Shown here piece after piece: positions 48,202 to 59,240 of a stretch of 64,000 nucleotides of DNA (the first letter of the stretch is position 1; the number at the start of each line of letters is the position of its first letter). A model generated the notes under the pieces. The model made no database searches. It saw only the letters and a list, made by a program, of their open reading frames with translations, and had not been told where the DNA came from. A program made the translations under genes and the position numbers. The DNA is from Aricia agestis. Taxonomy: Eukaryota > Arthropoda > Insecta > Lepidoptera > Lycaenidae. The DNA is taken from the NCBI RefSeq assembly GCF_905147365.1, contig NC_056406.1:6736501-6800500 (forward strand), in the 5' to 3' direction.

Positions 48202-48663
48202 TAAATTTTGTCGTGATATAGCCTGTACCTGTTCCCCGTGGTCAAATATACCTACTGATGATTATACTGATGATGATTTTGTAGACAAAGTTTTAGTTAA
48301 TATTAACAACTTTGAATCAAATTTGCACAGTGGATATAGAGTCGGATGTCAGTACTTTTTTGTTGCTTTGTTTTGTAACTAGTTACAAAGTCTACATTAT
48401 AGCTTCAACGTTGTTTGCAAAAATAATCATTTTGAACACAAATTATTATTATCTTCATACCCTCAATAATATATAGGTATACCACTGGCTGGTATGCAAA
48501 TATATAAAATATCAGATCCTGATCTTAATTTTGTTCGCTCGCGAATTTCCACACAAGGGCCTACATTTTACCGTAAAAAATGCCTTATGTTCTTTCACAA
48601 AATTCAAATCTCGATACCAATTCTGAAAATCAGTGTAGCAGCAACGTAACAAGTAGATTTATA

Positions 48664-48976
48664 CGTGGGAGAGCCATGCTTCGGCACAAATGGGCCGGGT
48701 CGACCGGAGAAAAACCACGTTCTCACAGAAAACCGGCGTGAAACAGCGCTTGCGCTGTGTTTCGCCGAGTGAGTGAGTTTACCGGAGGCCTAATTCCCTT
48801 CCCTAACCTCCCCGATTCCCTTCGCTTCCCATCCCTACCCTCCCCTATTACCCTATTCCCTCTTAAAAGGCCGGCAACGCACCTGCAGCTCTCCTGATGC
48901 TGCGAGTGTCCATGGGCGACGGAAGTTGCTTTCCAACAGGTGACCCGTTGGCTCGTTTCCCCCTTTATTTCATAAA
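48664..48976 (+). repeat. High-copy repeat B, copy 4
   Basis: From CGTGGGAGAGCCATGCTTCG through TTCACCGGAGGC-type sequence and the CCCTTCCC tract to CCCTTTATTTCATAAAT. The minus-strand frame over it is an artefact of the repeat. Confidence 0.85.
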
Positions 48977-50226
48977 TACCTAACGGTAGACAGCTAAACA
49001 GGCACAAACTTTCGCATTATTATATTGAATAAAAATATAAATATGGACTGATTTTTCTCCTCGCCCGTAACATTTTCATGTTACGGGCAGCCAACCAATA
49101 AATATCCAACAGCAGGTAATCATTTTTGATGAACATTACTTTTGCAGATAAATTTGTTTACTTTAAATGTATCGTTTATTTGTTTGTGTTTTAAATTGGC
49201 CGTAATGTGTTAAAAGTTTTCCGCCGGGAGTTATTTCAATTCAATTAATCGTGTTTGAATTTATTTTGATTGTTGTGAAATATGATATGTATGATGATAT
49301 ATAATATGTACATAACTTTATATGCATTTTAAAATATCATGTTATCACAATATCATCAGCATATTCAGTATTCACATAATTGCTGCTTCTGTCATTGTTC
49401 ACAGTAAAATAATCTCCCTGTAAACAAATTATTAGAAATCAATAATCGCAAAGAATATGGCTGTAACTAGAGCGCTAATAATCTAATCAAATACATACTA
49501 TTAAAAACGTAATTTTAATTTTGATTTAGAACAAATATTCATATTGTAATTAATAAATTTACATTATAATATGTATTATTAAAATAAAATAATGATGCAA
49601 AAATGTGACCTTTGTTCTAAAGTTAAAAAAGAATGCATCTTTAATGAAAATGGGTGCGCATTATTTTTTTTTAACCCAGCCGATGCGTTGTGTTTTGTAT
49701 GTGTGAGTGAGGCAGACTCCAACATACTCGGGCTCGGCGGCAAGAAGTAAGAATACTATCCCCGCAAAATACACTTTATTATGGAGAAGAAAGATCTAAA
49801 TACAAAGTTACAATACATAAATGATGTATTTCCAATCTATATAATTTATTAATACGTGACCCCCTTTTGACGAAAAATGCGGAAACGTAGGTGCATGATA
49901 TTTTGCACAGTTATAGTTTATACGGAAAAGGAGTGCATCGAGCCAATATTGTTTTAAAATTGTGCTTTTATCATACCTTATTTTAATAAATAAAACATTA
50001 CGCACACTACAATGTGCACACTACGATATTTTGAATGACAAGCCTATACACACGAATTATACTCTTTTATTTATGGTTGAAGTCTGTTGTCAAATTAAAA
50101 AAGGATTGTTGTTTTTTTTTTATTAAATCTGATATAGTCAATTATTACGGGCAGCCAAAAGAAGAAGAAGAAAGTCAATATTTTGGTAATAAAATATTAA
50201 TTAAAATTAAATAATAATTAAATTAT
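48977..50226. other. Intergenic, no gene seen
   Basis: AT-rich. The motif TTACGGGCAGCCAA occurs twice (49080-49093 and 50147-50160), the first next to a short palindrome CCCGTAACA...TGTTACGGG. It may mark ends of an unrecognised element; nothing coding is visible. Confidence 0.45.
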
Positions 50227-50230
50227 TTAA

Positions 50231-50736
50231 GAGGATTCCACACCGCCGTTTTTCCATACAATCGTTGTCCCCTGTTTCGTCCCTGGATAATGCCGATAGA
50301 GATATGATTTTTTTCCTGAATATTTATGGCCACTATTAGCATGTCCCTATGTTTTCCTTTTTTTCATAATTTTATTATTAAATAAGATAAGAACGTCCAA
50401 AAACCGAAAAAAAATGGCCAGATTTTCCTCTGTGTTCAAACACCCAGAAAACAAAACTGGCTAAAATATACAAAAAAAAAATAAAACATAGGAACACAGC
50501 TCAAGCCTTCCTTTAATTCTTAATGAAAAAAATACTTAAATCGTTAACCGATTTAAGTATTTTTTTGTTTTGGAGATGGAATCAGCGGACAGCGAATCGA
50601 AGATTTTCTGTTCTTTTATTAGAACTTTTGTCGTGTTGTCTCTATCGCACACTGCGGTGGGAGACTTGAGATTGGTGAGACAGCAATACATTTTCAAATA
50701 CCTATTTTCTATTTCTCCCGCCCCTGGTGTATCCTC
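50231..50736. mobile_element. TTAA-bounded MITE with a central hairpin
   Basis: TTAA|GAGGATTCCACACC at the left and GGTGTATCCTC|TTAA at the right give short imperfect TIRs and a perfect TTAA duplication (50227-50230 and 50737-50740), as for piggyBac- or Kolobok-type elements. Inside, 50526-50543 and 50549-50566 form a perfect 18-bp hairpin around TTAAC. No transposase. Confidence 0.65.
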
Positions 50737-50740
50737 TTAA

Positions 50741-52189
50741 GGTCGAATTTCGACCATTGGGCGATCTCTAGTTTTTATAACTCGACGTAGAGCCGCCGGC
50801 GCGTCGTAGCTCGTCGTAGACGCGTAGAGCTCTACGCCTACTTTAATTTTGGTACATCAGAAGAAAATTGTTATAAATATTGTTCTCTTTTTGTTTAATT
50901 TCGTAATTACCAACTTTTTAATAACATATACATGGTTCTTATTGTCATAAAAAATGTTATTGATTTTGAACTAAGTAGAGAGTATCTATGTTAAAAATCC
51001 TTTACTATTTTATTTACTTAGGGCCATTTATTCTAAATTATTATTAGTGTTTATACAACAAAATATTATGTTTTTATAATATAATACACCATGATATTAG
51101 TAATTGACGATTAATTGTAGATTTGAATCAAATTGGCACAGTTATAGACCACGTTACATTCCGCTTTCAGTCATAAGCCCAAGTCATAAGCTTAGGTGCT
51201 CTGCTACAACAGAAAAACATTTACGCATACATGTAGGTATACTTGATAACATAGGCTTGCTCTTCCGAAGTCATGGTACTAAAAAAGTTAAATATTCATA
51301 GATTCGAAGAAAGAATATAGCCATTATATATATCTAGAATCTTTTAATATTATCTATTTAAAATAAAGAAAAACAAATAAATAGCTTTAAATATTGGTTA
51401 TCAAAAAAGGGAAATTATTTTATAATTAATTAAAATTAAATACAGAAATAATACATTTCTCGCAAGTTTTGTAAAATCTTTACAGTCCGCGCGCTGTCTC
51501 ACTCTATTACGCCCGATATAAATCATGTGACACCGCGCAAACCTAACCGGAAAAACTAAATTTGAGATTGCAGGACTAAGATACTCTCTAGTCTTGAAAA
51601 TGATCGATGGAGCTTCAGGAGTTGGTTTGATGCATTAATAGAGATAGCTAGGAGAAAGGGTAATGTTTGTGATTCTTATTTACTGTCGTGTGTTAGTAAC
51701 TTGTAAAATATTAAGAGTTGTTTTCACCCACGAGAAGATTTAAGAACACTAACAGTATAAAATGGTATCATTATATCATACAAGGAACCTGAAAAATTAA
51801 ACTTCTCACTATACATGAAAACACAAATGGCAATAGCTATGACAGCAATAGGAAATTGTGAAAATCGGTCGTGAAAGCCGCTCGGAAAACTCAACCAATT
51901 TTTGCCAAGGGTCGTGCCAACCAAAGTGTTATCATGAAAGCCTCTTGAAAACCTAACTGATTTTTGCTGAAGATCACACCAACCAAAGTGTCATCATACC
52001 GTATCGTAAACAAACATCGAAGATCAGAAACAATCTGGCTTTTAATAACAAGTCTGCAAATAATTTTAATAAGTCGCATATCAGCCGACAAAACAATTCA
52101 TACCTCGCGATGGCACTGCATATAAAGGTTCATGCCGTAATCTATAAGGCAAACATATCACAGAACACAGTCAGTATCACATGCGGCCC
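50741..52189. other. Intergenic, no gene seen
   Basis: AT-rich, apart from CpG-containing stretches at 50780-50840 (a run of GCGTCGTAGCTCGTCGTAG-type units) and 51480-51545. It includes the 63-bp dimer at 51872-51997. No splice-bounded coding exon recognised. Confidence 0.45.
51872..51997. repeat. Diverged tandem dimer, 63-bp period
   Basis: The two units 51872-51934 and 51935-51997 share TGAAAGCC, AATTTTTGCC/GATTTTTGCT and the closing CCAACCAAAGTGTTATCA/CCAACCAAAGTGTCATCA. They are clearly homologous with about 20-25 percent divergence by eye. Confidence 0.8.
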
Positions 52190-52720
52190 GCTCGTATGTC
52201 TACGGCACACACTGTTCATACTCGATCGATCGCCGACGCCCGGGGCCGCTCCGTAGGTCACAGAATCACGCGTTTCCAATGTAATAATAATCGACCATCC
52301 CGGAGGCTTATCTGTAAACGACTGCAGGCGAAAAGGTTTTCGCTGGGGGCGAAACGCCGAGCGTAGCTCGAGGCTCCGCCCCGGGCGTGCGTCATTGGCC
52401 CGGCCCGCGAGGAGAACGGCTCGGCCGCCTCTCCATTGGCTCCTACCGGCCCGAGCCGGCGGGGGCGCCCCGTCGCATCCGCGGACAATATTTTGACGTT
52501 TTTTCACCGCGGTGGCATTTCTCATCGAAGCGATTAATTGTGATTCTCTATGGTTATTGTAGGGTTAGCTGAGCGGTGACGGGTGATATAGTGAGTGCGT
52601 CGGTTCGCGACTGTACGGCCTTTGTTCGTCTGTTTACTGTTTGCATAGGTATGCTCGTTGATCGTGGAATTATAGAATTCGTTGCGCCCTGACAGAGGCA
52701 CCACTCGATCGAGTTTGCGT
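52190..52720. promoter_or_regulatory. CpG island with CCAAT and GC boxes, candidate promoter
   Basis: The strongest CpG-rich segment of the window. It includes GCTCCGCCCCGGGCG, GGCGGGGGCGCCCCG, two CCAAT boxes on the minus strand (GGGCCAATGACG near 52395 and GGAGCCAATGG near 52433), and stacked GAGCGGTGACGGG and GTCGGTTCGCGAC sequence to the right. CCAAT orientation favours minus-strand transcription, toward TfAP-2, but CCAAT boxes work both ways. A plus-strand first exon ending at CATAG|GTATGC (52650) is equally possible. Open frames across the island are short, overlap on both strands and have no recognisable domain, so I treat it as noncoding. Confidence 0.5.
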
Positions 52721-53242
52721 TGCATTAAATGTATCGTTTTATTGCAAAAAGTAAGTATTGTGCGTTTTACAAAGAATCCAGTGAACTATGTTATTGTTCA
52801 ATCGATTGTGGACGTTTTTAAGGCTTTTGTTGTTTTTTCTTCGCTTAATAAGATATCTTCACGTAAAAAAATACAAAGTGAAATCATCTTTTGATTTTGA
52901 GTCGAATAGGTTTTTCTGTACCCATTCGGTATGGCAAACATATTGATATTGTTAATTTCGACGATAGTAAAAGTGCAAGGTCTTATTCGAGTCCACAATA
53001 ATTTTATTTACATTTAGTTTTAGTTTTAATTACTTTATTTGGCGTCTGCAAATATACCTAGATATTTTTTTTTGTTTATAACATAGTCACAATGTTTATA
53101 TTAATGAAAAATGATAAATTTTTGTTGTAATGAATCTTTAATTAACACAATCTTCTGTGAAGATTCTTGAATACTTTGTTTTGTTTAATATTACAACGAT
53201 GAAACACGCTAAATATTAACATACAATTAACATCAAAATTAA

Positions 53243-53651
53243 GGCCGTCCCCCGAGCAAACGACCTTGACCATACATTTGCCGCGTTGCCGAGATCGCAC
53301 CAAAACCCTATTTTTTTTACTTAACTTAGTTCAAAATTATCCTAAAAAAAATTGAAACGGGGAATATGTAGTATATGTTATTGTCGATCTATTGGCGTGT
53401 GTTTCAAATAAAAGTAATTTGTGAATCTGAATGTAATGCTGAATGTATGCTTGAATTTTGAAAAATTGGTTTCACTTTGGAAGCTGATATCATGAGCATA
53501 ATAAACAAAATTAGAATATTTCAAACGGGAAATGGAATGTTGAAATACTGAAGATTATTGCTGTATTTTTATTATAACTTTGTAGCTTTCAAATTCTGAG
53601 TTTATAAGGCTTTAAAAACGGTAAATTACGAAATCTCCGTAGGGAAGGCCC
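53243..53651. mobile_element. TTAA-bounded short element
   Basis: TTAA|GGCCGTCCCCCGAGC at the left and AGGGAAGGCCC|TTAA at the right. TTAA flanks at 53239-53242 and 53652-53655 are perfect and the TIRs are imperfect. No coding content. Confidence 0.45.
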
Positions 53652-53984
53652 TTAAGGTATTTACGCAACCAACATAAATAAAACACAATTAAAACTGAAA
53701 ATATTAAAAGTAGAGTTATCTACAATTTAGTTGTTGTAGTCTCAGTTCATTATTTAAATAAATGAGTTATTTTCAATAAGCCAGTCTGATAATTTAGATA
53801 TTATAAAGTAAGTAACTACTTAAATAAAAGTGTTTTGTAATATTGTTTATAATTTACGAATTCTTGGCTCTCCATAACCTTTTTACAAATAATTTAGAGA
53901 TGAGCATAAAGAGAGCTTAGAAAAATACAAATATGCATAATGTTATACGGGGTATAACAATATATTAAGGAACTTGTATAATAC

Positions 53985-54470
53985 GCGTGCTATAAGATGT
54001 GTACTGGTTCCTGTAGAGTTCACTATGAAAATTGAATTTTTTAAAAATATACAGTGTGTAACAAAAATAAGTGATAATACTTTAGGGTGTGTGCGTGTTC
54101 CTTGTAGAGAGTTCACTGTGAAAGTAGCAGCTTTTTTAAAAAAATTTCACTTTTGTATGGGCAAGGGTCCGAGCGTCACGAGTTTCCCCATACAAAAGTG
54201 AAAAACAATGTTGGTCTTTCAGCGCTGCTACTTTCACAGTCAACTCTATACAAGGAACACGTACACACCCTAAAGTATTATCACTTATTTTTGTTACACT
54301 CTGTATATGAGCAAATTCATGATGTTGGGGTCAATGATGTTTTACATCGGTTGGGGCATTTCTCATAGAAACATAAAAGTCACACTCCTATTTTGACACT
54401 GAACTCTATACAAAGGATACATACACATAAAGTATTATCATTTATTTATGTTACGAGTATATGATATATA
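53985..54470. mobile_element. Older copy of MITE J, split by a younger copy
   Basis: Left part: TGTGTACTGGTTCCTGTAGA and GTTCACTATGAAA. Right part: TGAACTCTATACAAAGGATA and CACATAAAGTATTATCATTT. Both match the arms of the inner element at 54052-54303 but are more diverged, so a family member has landed in a relative. Confidence 0.6.
54052..54303. mobile_element. MITE J, foldback copy
   Basis: The left arm CAGTGTGTAACAAAAATAAG continues through TGATAATACTTTAGGGTGTG and TTCACTGTGAAAGTAGCAGC. The right arm gives the inverse down to TTTTTGTTACACTCTG. The arms are about 95 bp each, with TATA next to both ends. The central part has CACTTTTGTATGGG and its inverse. No coding capacity. Confidence 0.85.
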
Positions 54471-54577
54471 TCCTGTAAGTATATACAATTATAATAGTGA
54501 ATAAACTCAATTGACAATTGCTAAAATGTTATCATTAAGACTAACAAAAAATATTTTTATTTATGATATTAAGGACC

Positions 54578-54706
54578 TGTTTCACCACTTTCTGATTAGT
54601 GACGAAAAGTCTATCCACCAATTAACTTGACAGATCAAGTATGGAGAATCTGTCAAAATAGGTTCTGAATAGCCTATTCGGCACTTTATCAGAAAGTAGT
54701 GAAACA
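54578..54706. mobile_element. Short MITE with 19-bp TIRs
   Basis: TGTTTCACCACTTTCTGAT at the left and ATCAGAAAGTAGTGAAACA at the right differ at one position. Internal hints of symmetry: TCTGTCAAAATAGG and GACAGATCAAG. A related end occurs at 25612-25640. Confidence 0.75.
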
Positions 54707-54709
54707 ACA

Positions 54710-55240
54710 AATAAAATATGTACTGTAACTTCTTGACGGAAATTCATATATTGTTTCACAGTAATTAATAATCACTTTTCATGCACATATTATTCGAGTT
54801 TATTAATATATTTTGTTACAATTTTAATGTTTTACACGACCGCGGGTGTCGACAAAATCATCTCCAGGTTTTTATTTTAACACATTTACCTACTTCAGGT
54901 TTTTTTACTTTTAAGTAGGTGCATTTTTTTGTATTTTTGTGGTTAAGTCACATGTTACGAGACCTTAAAAAGGGAACTGTTTGCAATTAGGCACTACACA
55001 CAAAGACGGCCAAAAACTTTCGATTGAACGTCAAAGTTTTACCAACCGCGGGCCAGCCGTCTGCCAAATGTCCAACACCTCAGGCTGGTTATTAAAACAC
55101 ACGGAAACATCGAAGGAGCCTTTCCAATTTAATTATGTGGAATTATGTTCGTGGATGATAAATTAAGGAACGCCATTTTTAGACCACACAATAGCTGCGA
55201 AGTACACAGCTGTCACTCTGTTTCAAATCTTATTTCTTTA
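54710..55240. other. Intergenic, no gene seen
   Basis: AT-rich with no recognised exon. The plus-strand frame 54981-55166 (61 codons) has no domain and no splice support. Confidence 0.5.
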
Positions 55241-55426
55241 AACGAGCTATTCTTGTATATAAATATATAATTGTAATCTCGGAATCGGCTCCAACGATTT
55301 TCATGAAATTTAGTATATAGGGGGTTTCGGGGGCGATAAATCGATCTAGCTAGGAATCATTCATAGAAAATGTCATTTTATTCGTCTTTTATCAAATACC
55401 GAGCAAAGCTCGGTCAAATAGCTAGT
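55241..55426 (+). mobile_element. Helitron-like repeat F with 3' hairpin and CTAGT end
   Basis: From AACGAGCTATTCTTGTATAT through GGAATCGGCTCCAACGATTT and TATAGGGGGTTTCGGGGGCG to a 17-nt hairpin ACCGAGCAAAGCTCGGT (55398-55414), then CAAATAGCTAGT. A palindrome about 10 nt before a CTRRT end is the defining 3' structure of Helitrons. It has no Rep/helicase, so it is nonautonomous. Confidence 0.75.
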
Positions 55427-55464
55427 AATCCTTATTATTTTTTTTTTTCCCGTTTTCACCAACC

Positions 55465-55512
55465 AAAGTTAAGTCTTCACTACAGCAATGGCTGTAGTGA
55501 AGACTTAACTTT
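55465..55512. repeat. Perfect 22-bp inverted repeat with a 4-nt loop
   Basis: The arms 55465-55486 and 55491-55512 are exact inverses (AAAGTTAAGTCTTCACTACA plus GC) around AATG. The right arm abuts the T-rich 3' tail of the LINE fragment that follows. Confidence 0.85.
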
Positions 55513-55868
55513 ATTTTATTTTATTTTTTTATTTTTATTTATTTAGGAAAACTTACAGCTAGAGTAACAAGTAGTTTTAAAATAACACAGGAAGGCCAAT
55601 TACAAGTTTTCACACACATAAAATACGCTAGAGAAGTTAAACAAAGAAACAAACAGCAAACAAAGAACATAATACTTACATAATAATATTGTATATGATA
55701 TTAATTTATTTAAAAAAGGGGTCGCTAAGGTTCTTCTTTACTCTACCAATACTGGTACAGAATAAGTCTAGTTCTGTGCTCCGAGTAATCTCATTGTACG
55801 TTCTACTGGATCTAAAAACATAGGAGTTTCGACGATAGTTTGTTGATACTGGGGGAACGTACAATTGT
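55513..55868 (-). mobile_element. LINE 3' end, 5'-truncated
   Basis: On the minus strand a short coding remnant (55868-55706) is followed by about 150 nt of untranslated sequence and an A-rich tail of AAATAAATAAAAATAAA type near 55513-55545. The layout (frame, short UTR, A-rich tail) is that of a truncated non-LTR retrotransposon. Confidence 0.7.
55706..55868 (-). pseudogene. LINE ORF2 C-terminal remnant (53 codons)
   Basis: The frame reads LYVPPVSTNYRRNSYVFRSS, then ITRSTELDLFCTSIGRVKKN, and ends LSDPFFK with TAA at 55706-55708. An in-frame TAA lies immediately upstream, marking decay or the truncation point. The basic YRRNSYVFR segment and the LF...K.L ending are typical of the end of insect jockey/CR1-type ORF2 proteins, after the RT domain. 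No catalytic residues remain. It is shorter than 60 codons and easy to miss. Confidence 0.6.
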
Positions 55869-55944
55869 TATATGAGACATTTTCATTTCAACAGCTACTT
55901 ATTATTTACTTTTTTTATACTTACTAACTTTTATTTATCATAGG

Positions 55945-56137
55945 TAATGCCCGCAACTCCACCAAAGTTCGTTAATCGCGCGAGAACCGTACTTTTTCCG
56001 GTACGGTTACGGTAAAAAATGTCCTTTTCCGGGACTCAAAGTACTTACCTTTCAGCAAAATCGGTTCAGTGGTTTGGACGTGAAGAGGTAACAGACAGAC
56101 AGACACACTTTCGGTATTAAGCAGGATAGTATGGATA
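55945..56137 (-). mobile_element. Helitron-like repeat (family D), inverse copy
   Basis: ATGCCCGCAACTCC...CTTTTCCGGGACTCAAAGTA...AAAATCGGTTCAGTGG...GTGAAGAGGTAACAGACAGA...AGTATGGATA is the reverse of the order seen at 45645-45867. Confidence 0.7.
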
Positions 56138-56565
56138 TAATTATGGTTTAAAATAACGCAGCTAAAAGACATTTCTTATTTATAATTTCGTTTTCAGAAC
56201 TATCGTATGCGACTTGACTAAGTAGCCTAGTTTTCACTGATGATGAAAAGTTAATCCCGAAGTTTGGAGAGTGTTTTAGTATAGCAAACGACGCGATGGC
56301 ACCGAGACAAAACATGCAGTTATGGTATTCGCCTCTCATCAATGGCATTGTTAACATGATCTAACTATGACGGCCTATCTCAGAGACATGACTAAACTTC
56401 AATTTAATGAAGAGTACAGATGAATGTATTTGGCCGATGTCAAAATCTTCATTTAATTACAGCTAAGTAGTCAGGGCGAGCGAAGCAAACCCAAGTATGC
56501 ATATCCCACAATCTGAATACTTTTGTAGTACACTTTACGGAATAATAGTATTTTATAAAAAGATA

Positions 56566-56990
56566 AAACCGACTTTAAAATTGTACGTAATTAAGATTTA
56601 AGATTCTATATCTCAAAGTCCACTGAACCGATTTTGATGGAACTTGCAGTATTCCCTAAGTTGAACAAGTACATCAAAAAAAGAATCACTTAAATCGGAC
56701 TATGCGAACCGTTCCGGAGATATGCGAACACAAACATAAAAACATACATACATACATAATATTATATATTATATACAATATACATACATACATACATACA
56801 TTGTTCAGATGCTGATATAGATTAACATAATATACGAAAACTGGGCATTTCTGGAAATATTATATACAGACGATGGGCGACGGAAGTTGCTTTCCATCAG
56901 GTGACCCGTTTGCTCGTTTGCCCCCTTATTTCATAAAAAAAAATACGGGTCGAATTGATAACCTCCTTTTTTTGAAGTTGGTTAAAAACG
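56566..56990. mobile_element. Lepidopteran TIR repeat with nested repeat B fragment
   Basis: The left end AAAACCGACTTTAAAATTG and right end TTTTTTTGAAGTTGGTTAAAA are imperfect inverses. It contains CATA microsatellite runs at 56740-56803. A 72-bp 3'-end piece of repeat B (56872-56943, from GATGGGCGACGGAAGTTGCT to an A-run) interrupts it. Confidence 0.65.
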
Positions 56991-56999
56991 TTCACTCAT

Positions 57000-58975
57000 A
57001 TTGATTTGTGCTTTAACATAGTAATTTTCATTTATATGTAGATGTGTTATCATAGGTCAGTCAAGGTTTGGTTACTATTAAAATAGAAAAAAGGGTTCCG
57101 TTTTTTGCTACGGAACTCTAAAAACTGCCTTAAAGATTATTATCATACAGAAAAACGACGTTAGCCCTTACAAAGCTCGGCTTTTAGCTAGTTTATATTC
57201 GACGCTGAGTCAGTAAGAGAGTCCTATTAAAAAACTCTCTAAGAAAATATTATCAATACATTTATTTATTTTTGCAACGGACATGTAGATTAAAGATTGA
57301 AAGATTAAAGTTTTAAATGTAATAGGACAGTCAAAACACAATTTACGAGTAGGTTCTGTCTAGATAACTTGTAAATAAAATTATGGTGGGACTTTGTTGG
57401 CTATATAATATCTATAGCTAGAAATCTATAGATGTAGAGCCAGCGAGGCTGCATTGAAAAAACTTTAAAAAAGTTAAGTCCGCAAATAAAAATTTGTGAT
57501 ACTAATAAAAAAAATATTTTTTAAAAATACTTATACTTACAGTAATAGAATTGTGAACAAAAAGTGTTTGAAAACGCGTTTGTATAAAAACTCATTAAGT
57601 GGTAACGTAACTTATTTTGACGGAAAATTAAAAACAAATTAAAACAAGCATTATCAACGAATTTGTAATAAATTCACGGGACGAATTAATTAAACATTAT
57701 AACTGTCAGTTTTGATATATTCGGTTTCGGGAGTCGAGACTATACCGTATAACCCGAACAATTTGACATGGTCGCCGTTAATATCACATTTGTTAGATCT
57801 AACGGTACTCCTAATTTGGCATTATGACGAATGTTTTTTTAATTTGCATTCTTTTAACTGGTACCTGGATAAATCTACCTGCATTTGGAGATATCCTTTT
57901 TTATTAATTTGTTAGTGTGAAATTGATGACATAACCACAAATGTGTTTTTTTTTCATAGCGAAAAAAGTAATTTATTAATTCTTCTACAATTTATAACAG
58001 TAGGCACTATCGTGACCGATCAATTATTAAAATCATAATTTGCAAATAAAAGCTGTAGTGTTCGGTTGACAGTCTTGAGACAGTTGTGTATTACGTCTTA
58101 AATCTTTATTTAGGCTTATTAGTTCTATCGCTCCTAGATAATCTGATCTACGCTCTGTTTGAAGCGTAATGATTTTTTTTGTGTTGCTATGGTCCATCTT
58201 ATAAAGGCGTGCTTAAAGTTTAAACTGTGTAAAGACCATGATGTCTCTCAAGATAGTGCTTTATTTTTTTGTATTTTTACTTATGTACCTATTTAATGGC
58301 AGGTACTAATCACTTGTTAGTACTTAGTACCTATATTAAAAAATAACTATAAACGATAGAAAGATTGTTTCCTAATTCAACTCTTAATTACAATTGCATT
58401 CCTTACTCATTGTCTCTTGAGTCCAAATATCATAATAATATAATTAGGGTCGCATCACACACGACATCCAGAACTCTACTTACACCGACGACGTCGAGGG
58501 AATTCCAGACCAAATCGATCCCTAATATGTAAATGATGAGAGATGAATAGGTGAAATTATACCATATTATAGCTGGGGTGACCACACGTATCGTAAAAAT
58601 ATGAAAAAAATATTGTAGGTTGTAGGTAGGACATTTAATATAATATTATGTAAGTTGCACTTCACAAAATGATACACAAAATCTAAACAAATAATACAAG
58701 TTAGTCGTTTACTAGACATTTTTGAAGACAGTTTTACGGTTCCTGTTGTACGGAATATACGCTATCTTGGCGAATATAAAATATTATAGTTTTAAATATC
58801 AAAGTAGTTATAGTTTATAATTGACGTGTAGTTTTTGTAAAGGATATATTCAAATCATTTTCTCTTAAAAATGTAGCAAGAGCCTACTCTAGTTCTTTAT
58901 ACGCACTACACTTCGTCCCATGTCTATTACACTTTTTTCTGTATAGACTACACGATTTTCATCAAAACAGATTTT
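57000..58975. other. Intergenic, no gene seen
   Basis: AT-rich. A small end fragment of repeat C lies at 57088-57122 (AGGGTTCCG...CGGAACTCT). The plus-strand frame 57712-57915 has no recognisable domain. Confidence 0.5.
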
Positions 58976-58983
58976 CGAAATTA

Positions 58984-59099
58984 GATTTTCGATTTCAACG
59001 GTTTTTGACATTTTAGACATGCTTTAGATGTGCTTTAGACATCTAAAATAGCACTATTTGAGATGTCTAAAGTGTCAAAAAAAGTTGAAATCGAAAATC
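58984..59099. repeat. Inverted repeat, about 37-bp arms
   Basis: GATTTTCGATTTCAACGGTT (from 58984) with TTTGACATTTTAGACAT is answered by ATGTCTAAAGTGTCAAA and GTTGAAATCGAAAATC ending at 59099. The centre repeats CTTTAGATGTGCTTTAGACAT. It is probably a small foldback element. Confidence 0.7.
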
Positions 59100-59185
59100 A
59101 AAATCGATATCAGTTTCGGGAGTAAGGCCCCAGGAATGAACATTATTTCGATTACAGTACATATAATTTTCTTTAAGAACCTATG

Positions 59186-59240
59186 CTGTCCTACAGCTGA
59201 GCAAAGGCCGTCCCCAAAGTCTTCCACTTCTCCCGATCCA
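59186..59240 (-). mobile_element. RTE LINE 3'-end fragment
   Basis: CTGTCCTACAGCTGAGCAAA and GGCCGTCCCCAAAGTCTTCC align position by position with 15244-15299 (CTGTCCCACTGCTGGGCAAA, GGCCTCCCCCAAAGACTTCC), the last codons of the RTE element. Only about 55 bp remain. Confidence 0.7.

Noticed and set aside
48026..48382. 118-codon plus-strand frame with LKLKFNFNLNFAFY
   Set aside because: Most of it reads through the MITE at 47837-48201; the repetitive peptide comes from its TTAAAGTTAAAG runs.
52142..52525. 127-codon minus-strand frame in the CpG island
   Set aside because: GC-rich DNA lacks stops in several frames at once. The peptides have no recognisable domain and overlap competing frames on both strands.
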